NCBI GenBank assembly: GCA_023055425.1
Contig: JALGPY010000004.1
Location: forward strand, 59,543,718-59,607,717
Reading direction: 5' to 3'
Source: Linanthus parryae
Lineage: Eukaryota; Streptophyta; Magnoliopsida; Ericales; Polemoniaceae
DNA length: 64,000 bases
A program made the position numbers and the translations under genes. Positions 60,342 to 64,000 of this stretch are shown one piece after another (within the stretch, counting starts at the first letter, position 1; the number at the start of each line of letters is the position of its first letter). The notes under the pieces are model-generated. The model did no database searches, had not been told where the DNA came from, and saw nothing but the letters and a program-made list of their open reading frames with translations.

Positions 60342-63300
60342 CTAAACTAATGTGGACTTATTTAGCATTCCCGATTCCAATCTTAGAGCTGAGAACCTTT
60401 CATCTGCTAATGGTTTGGTGAAGATATCTGCAATTTGCATGTTAGTAGCAACAAATTCACGAACAATATCACCTTTCTCATCATGATCTTAGATGAAGTG
60501 GTGTCTGACATCAATGTGCTTGGTTCTTAAGTGTTGCACTGGATTCTTTGTAATTGAAATTGCACTAGTTGTCACACTTAATAGGTATGCCTCTGAAGTC
60601 AAATCCAAGGTCTCTTAGCTGTCGAGCAATCCATAGCACTTGTGAGCAACATGCTCCAGCAGCTATATATTCAGCTTCAGCTGTTGATAGAGCAACTGGA
60701 TTCTGTTTGTTGGAATGCAGACTAATCAAGGATGATCCAATGAATTGGCAGGTTCCTGAAGTACTTTTCCTATCAACCTTGTAACCTGCAAAGTCAGTAT
60801 CTGAAAAACCACTCAAAGAGAAGTTAGAATGTCTTGGATACCAAAGCCCTAAGTCTTTGGTACCATTGAGATATCTGAAAATTCTCTTCACAACAGTTAA
60901 GTGTGATTCTTTTGGATCAGCTTGAAATCTAGCACACATGCATACACTAAACATAATATATGGTCTACTTGCTTTCAGATAGAGTAATGATCAATCATAC
61001 CTCTATACTCTTTTACATTGACACTCTTACAAGATTCATCCTTGTCTAAGGATAGTGTAGAGCTCATTGGAGTCTTGGCTTCCTTACATTGAGCCATGCT
61101 ATACTTATTTAGTAAGTCTCTTGTGTACTTGCTTTGATTCAGAAAGATGCCCTTCTTCAATTGATGTATTTGAAGTCCTAGGAAGAAGTTCAATTCTCTT
61201 ATCATGCTCATCTCAAATTTCCTGCTCATAAGACTTAAGAGTTCTCTGCATAATTGATCATTAGTAGCTCCAAACAGTATATCATCAACATATGTCTGAA
61301 CTACAAGTAAATCTTTCTCATGAGTCTTAATGAAAAGAGTCTTGTCTACTAAACCTCTTTTGAAATCATTTTCAAGTAAAAACTTTTACATTCTTTCATA
61401 CCAAGCCCTTGGAGCTTGTTTCAAACCATAAAGAGATTTGTCAAGTTTGTAAACATGATCTGGAAATTTTTCATTTTCAAAACCAGGTGGTTTTACAACA
61501 TAAACTTCTTCTTGTAAGTAGTCATTCAAGAAAGCACACTTCACATCCATTTGAAATAGTTTCATGCTCTTGTAAGATGCAAATGCAAGCAAAATTATAA
61601 TTTCTTCTAACCTGGCAACTGGAGAAAAAGTTTCCTCGTAATCAATACCTTCTTCTTGATTGTAACCTCGAGCAACTAACCTTGCTTTGTTTTTTATTAC
61701 ATTGCCACTTTCATCCAACTTGTTTCTGAATACCCATCTGGTACCAATGACAAACTGGTTTGTAGGTGCAGGAACCAGGTTCCAGACCTTATTTCTTTCA
61801 AACTCATTGAGTTCACTTTGCCTACAATGATCCGGTCTGCTTCTTGTAAAGCTTCGTTCACAGTTTTTGGTTCTACAAGAGAAATAAAAGCATTAAAAGC
61901 ACCTAAGTTCTTCAACTGTGATCTGATTTGTGTACCAGTGGTTAGATCTGATATGATATTATCAGCTGGATGGGATGAGAGATATTTGAATCTCTTTCTT
62001 TGATACCATGGTTCAGGTTCTCCATAGATCTTTTCTGGTCTTGAAGTAGTGGCTTTGTCACTTGAATCCTTCTGATCATCTTTTTCAAGGCTTTGAGCTG
62101 TATTTTCAAGGCCTTGAGAACTATTTTCAAGGTCCTGAAAATGTCTTCTATTTTCCTCTGAGCCTTTCTTGAATCCAAGTGGATTCTCAGTCTCTTCCTC
62201 TGATTCATGCTTGTTCAAATTCAAATCTGCAAAACTTTCACTCAAAGAACCATCATAGCTTTCATCAAAAATAACATGAATGCTCTCTTCAACCAGTTTG
62301 GTTCTTTTATTATAAACTCTATAAGCTTTGCTGTTCAGAGAGTACCAATAAATATACCTTCATCACTTCTTGCATCAAACTTACCAAGATTGTCTTTTCC
62401 ATTGTTATGGATAAAACAAGTACATCAAAAGGGTCTAAAGTAAGAGATGTTTGGCTTCCTCCCTTTGAATAGTTCATAGGGGGTCTTATTTAGAATAGGT
62501 CTGATCAAGCACCTGTTCAAAATATAGTTTGCTGTATTCACAGCTTCTGCCCAGTAATGTTTTGGCAACTTGTTCTCAAGAAGCATTGTCCTTTACATAT
62601 CTTCAAGAGTCATGTTCTTTCTTTCAACAAAACCATTCTGTTGAGGAGTTCTTGGAGAAGAAAAGTTGTGAGAGATACCATGCTTATCACAGAATAAATA
62701 AAATTCTAACTGATCAAATTCTCTACCATGATCACTTCTGATTGAAGCTACAGGTAGGTTTTTCAAGTTTTGAAGTTCTCTGCAAAGCTTTGAAAATTCA
62801 GAGAGTGCTTCAGATTTTTCTTTGAGAAACATCACCCAAGTGTATCTAGAAAAATCATCTACAACAACCAGCATATACCTTTTAGAGTAGGAGTCCTCAT
62901 AGGACCACACATATCCATATGAAGTAATTCAATAGGTCTAGTTGTACTTACAAACTTCTTTGGCTTGAAGGAGCTTCTGGTCTGCTTTCCTTGTGCACAG
63001 GCTTTGCACAACTCATCTTCTTTGAACTAGGTGGATGGCAATCCTCTTACCAAGTCTTAGGGAATCAACTTGTTAAAAGTATTCAAACTAATATGACCAA
63101 TTTTCCTATGCCAAAGCTTTGAATCCTCTTTCAAGGCCTTGAGATAATTCAAACTTTCACCCGCAACTTTGTTAGTCTGAAGAGTATAAACATTGTTTGA
63201 TCTAGAGGCTGTGAGAATGAAATCTCCTGATTTCTCATTTTGCACCACACACTTCTCTTTATCAAAGATAACTTTGTTGCCATTATCACAAAGTTGAGAT

Positions 63301-63540
63301 ACACTAAGCAAATTAAACTTCAAACCTTCAACCAGATAAACATCAGAAACGGATTTTTCAAAATTTGTACCAACTTTTCCAATGACAAGAATATTGCATT
63401 TGCCTTTGTCACCAAGTATTATTGAACCTTCTGATTGCTCCTTTAATTCTGAGAATATAGATCTCTTTCCACTCATGTGTCTTGAGCAACCACTGTCCAT
63501 GAACCACTTATGTTCTTTGGTGACAACCTGCAAGCACCAA
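60342..63540 (-). pseudogene. SV-C pol (protease, integrase, RT, RNase H), lightly damaged
   Basis: Minus strand. Protease: 'WFMDSGCSRHMSGKRSIF' (about 63505-63455), with an intact DSG. Integrase: 'KLWHRKIGHISL', 'CKACAQGKQTRSSF', 'HMDMCGPM', 'VASIRSDHGREFD' and 'GFVERKNMTL', so D, D and E can be found. There is a stop at 63057, a frameshift near 62900 and a stop near 62595. RT: '[28 protein letters not shown]', 'SLYGLKQAPRAWYERM', a stop at about 61386, and an intact 'TYVDDILFGAT' near 61275-61310. A frameshift near 60975 precedes RNase H (60954-60565; 'VALSTAEAEYIAAGACCSQVLW'), which has further stops downstream. Confidence 0.9.
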
Positions 63541-64000
63541 TCATTTCCTTACCCAGCTGTTAGACCAAGTGTGGAATTTGGATTCATATTCAGGATCAAC
63601 CATGCTAGGTGGTCTAATCCTTTTAGGAACCCGAATCTGCTTAACCTGTCCTTTGAGTTGAAAAGGAAAAGTGTTCCTCATTATGTGAGGGTCTCTTTTT
63701 CTAAAATTACAAGTCATTTTAACATGACCAGTTTTACAGCAGTAATGACAAGTAGGAGAGGTTTTGTTTCCATCTTTCACAAATCTGGTGTTGTTTCTTC
63801 TTAGAAATTTTGGATTGAATCCAATACCAGCTTTGTGAACAGACTGTGAACTTCCTCCAAGAATCAAGTTCAACTTGTGTTCAGATCCAGCAAGCTTGAT
63901 TTTAACCAATTCAGATTCTTGAAGTTTCTCAGTAAGAGTAATCTTTTGTTTCTCTAAATCATCAACCTGATGTCTTAGATTAACAAGGCTGTCACTCACT
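63541..64000 (-). pseudogene. SV-C gag C-terminal part (cut by the window edge)
   Basis: The frame is open from the window edge to 63541. It begins in a coiled-coil-like segment ('LVNLRHQVDDLEKQKITLTEKL') and has the second zinc knuckle 'CHYCCKTGHVKMTC' intact (CX2CX4HX4C, about 63760-63717). The SV-A gag breaks off about a dozen bases before the point that corresponds to this edge. The N-terminal part lies outside the window. Confidence 0.85.

Larger units (their letters stand above)
56561..64000 (-). mobile_element. SV-C: Sirevirus-like copia element, minus strand, 5' end outside the window
   Basis: Read on the minus strand from 64000: the end of gag, protease, integrase, RT, RNase H, spacer, extra ORF, polypurine tract and 3' LTR. 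It matches SV-B throughout without TK-E. It has fewer stops than SV-B. Confidence 0.93.

Overview
This window is plant nuclear DNA, most likely from a flowering plant (probably a eudicot) with a large, repeat-rich genome. I found no host protein-coding gene, tRNA, rRNA or CRISPR. Nearly every base that can be assigned belongs to LTR retrotransposons inserted into each other, with traces of a DNA transposon and a cluster of fold-back sequences. Evidence for this is plant-type primer-binding sites (TGGTATCAGAGC), TG...CA long terminal repeats (LTRs), 5-bp target-site duplications, and broken gag/pol reading frames of the Ty1/copia and Ty3/gypsy types.

I use working names. SV is a Sirevirus-like Ty1/copia family with three copies: SV-A 752-3437 (+, 5' part), SV-B 40683-54504 (+, complete, TSD TAGTT) and SV-C 56561-64000 (-, runs off the window). 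C2 is a second copia family: C2-H 1-751 (-), C2-F 17850-25476 (-) and C2-G, which starts at 40650 (+) and hosts SV-B and SV-C. Tat is a dual-RNase-H Ty3/gypsy element at 3438-15350. TK elements are chromovirus (Tekay/Del-type) pieces: TK-D 27453-36682 (+, gag only, TSD TTATA), TK-E 45233-48594 (solo LTR, TSD CCACT) and TK-I (split LTR, 25529-27452 plus 36683-37858). J is a gypsy-like LTR at 38025-40495 (-).

Layout from left to right: C2-H leader; SV-A; an abrupt join into the 5'-truncated Tat element, which carries a spliced-looking antisense plant-mobile-domain gene; the Tat 3' LTR; a cluster of imperfect hairpins in two tandem units (15351-16330); AT-rich unassigned DNA; one end of a CACTA transposon (17499); an old C2-like LTR relic; C2-F; a filler-type junction at 25455-25528; TK-I split by TK-D; J; then C2-G, whose LTR is split by SV-B (itself split by TK-E) and whose leader is split by SV-C.

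Order of events: J is older than C2-G, which is older than SV-B and SV-C; SV-B is older than TK-E; TK-I is older than TK-D. All autonomous pol genes seen are broken by stops, frameshifts or motif loss. The points most worth a second look are the 16-bp palindrome TTTCAAGGCCTTGAAA scattered through both LTRs and coding DNA of the SV family, its extra ORF after pol, the antisense PMD gene with a frame-restoring intron, the tandem hairpin units, the gag-only TK-D with very long LTRs, the fact that all three SV copies sit in C2 elements, and large triplet-repeat expansions that postdate insertion.
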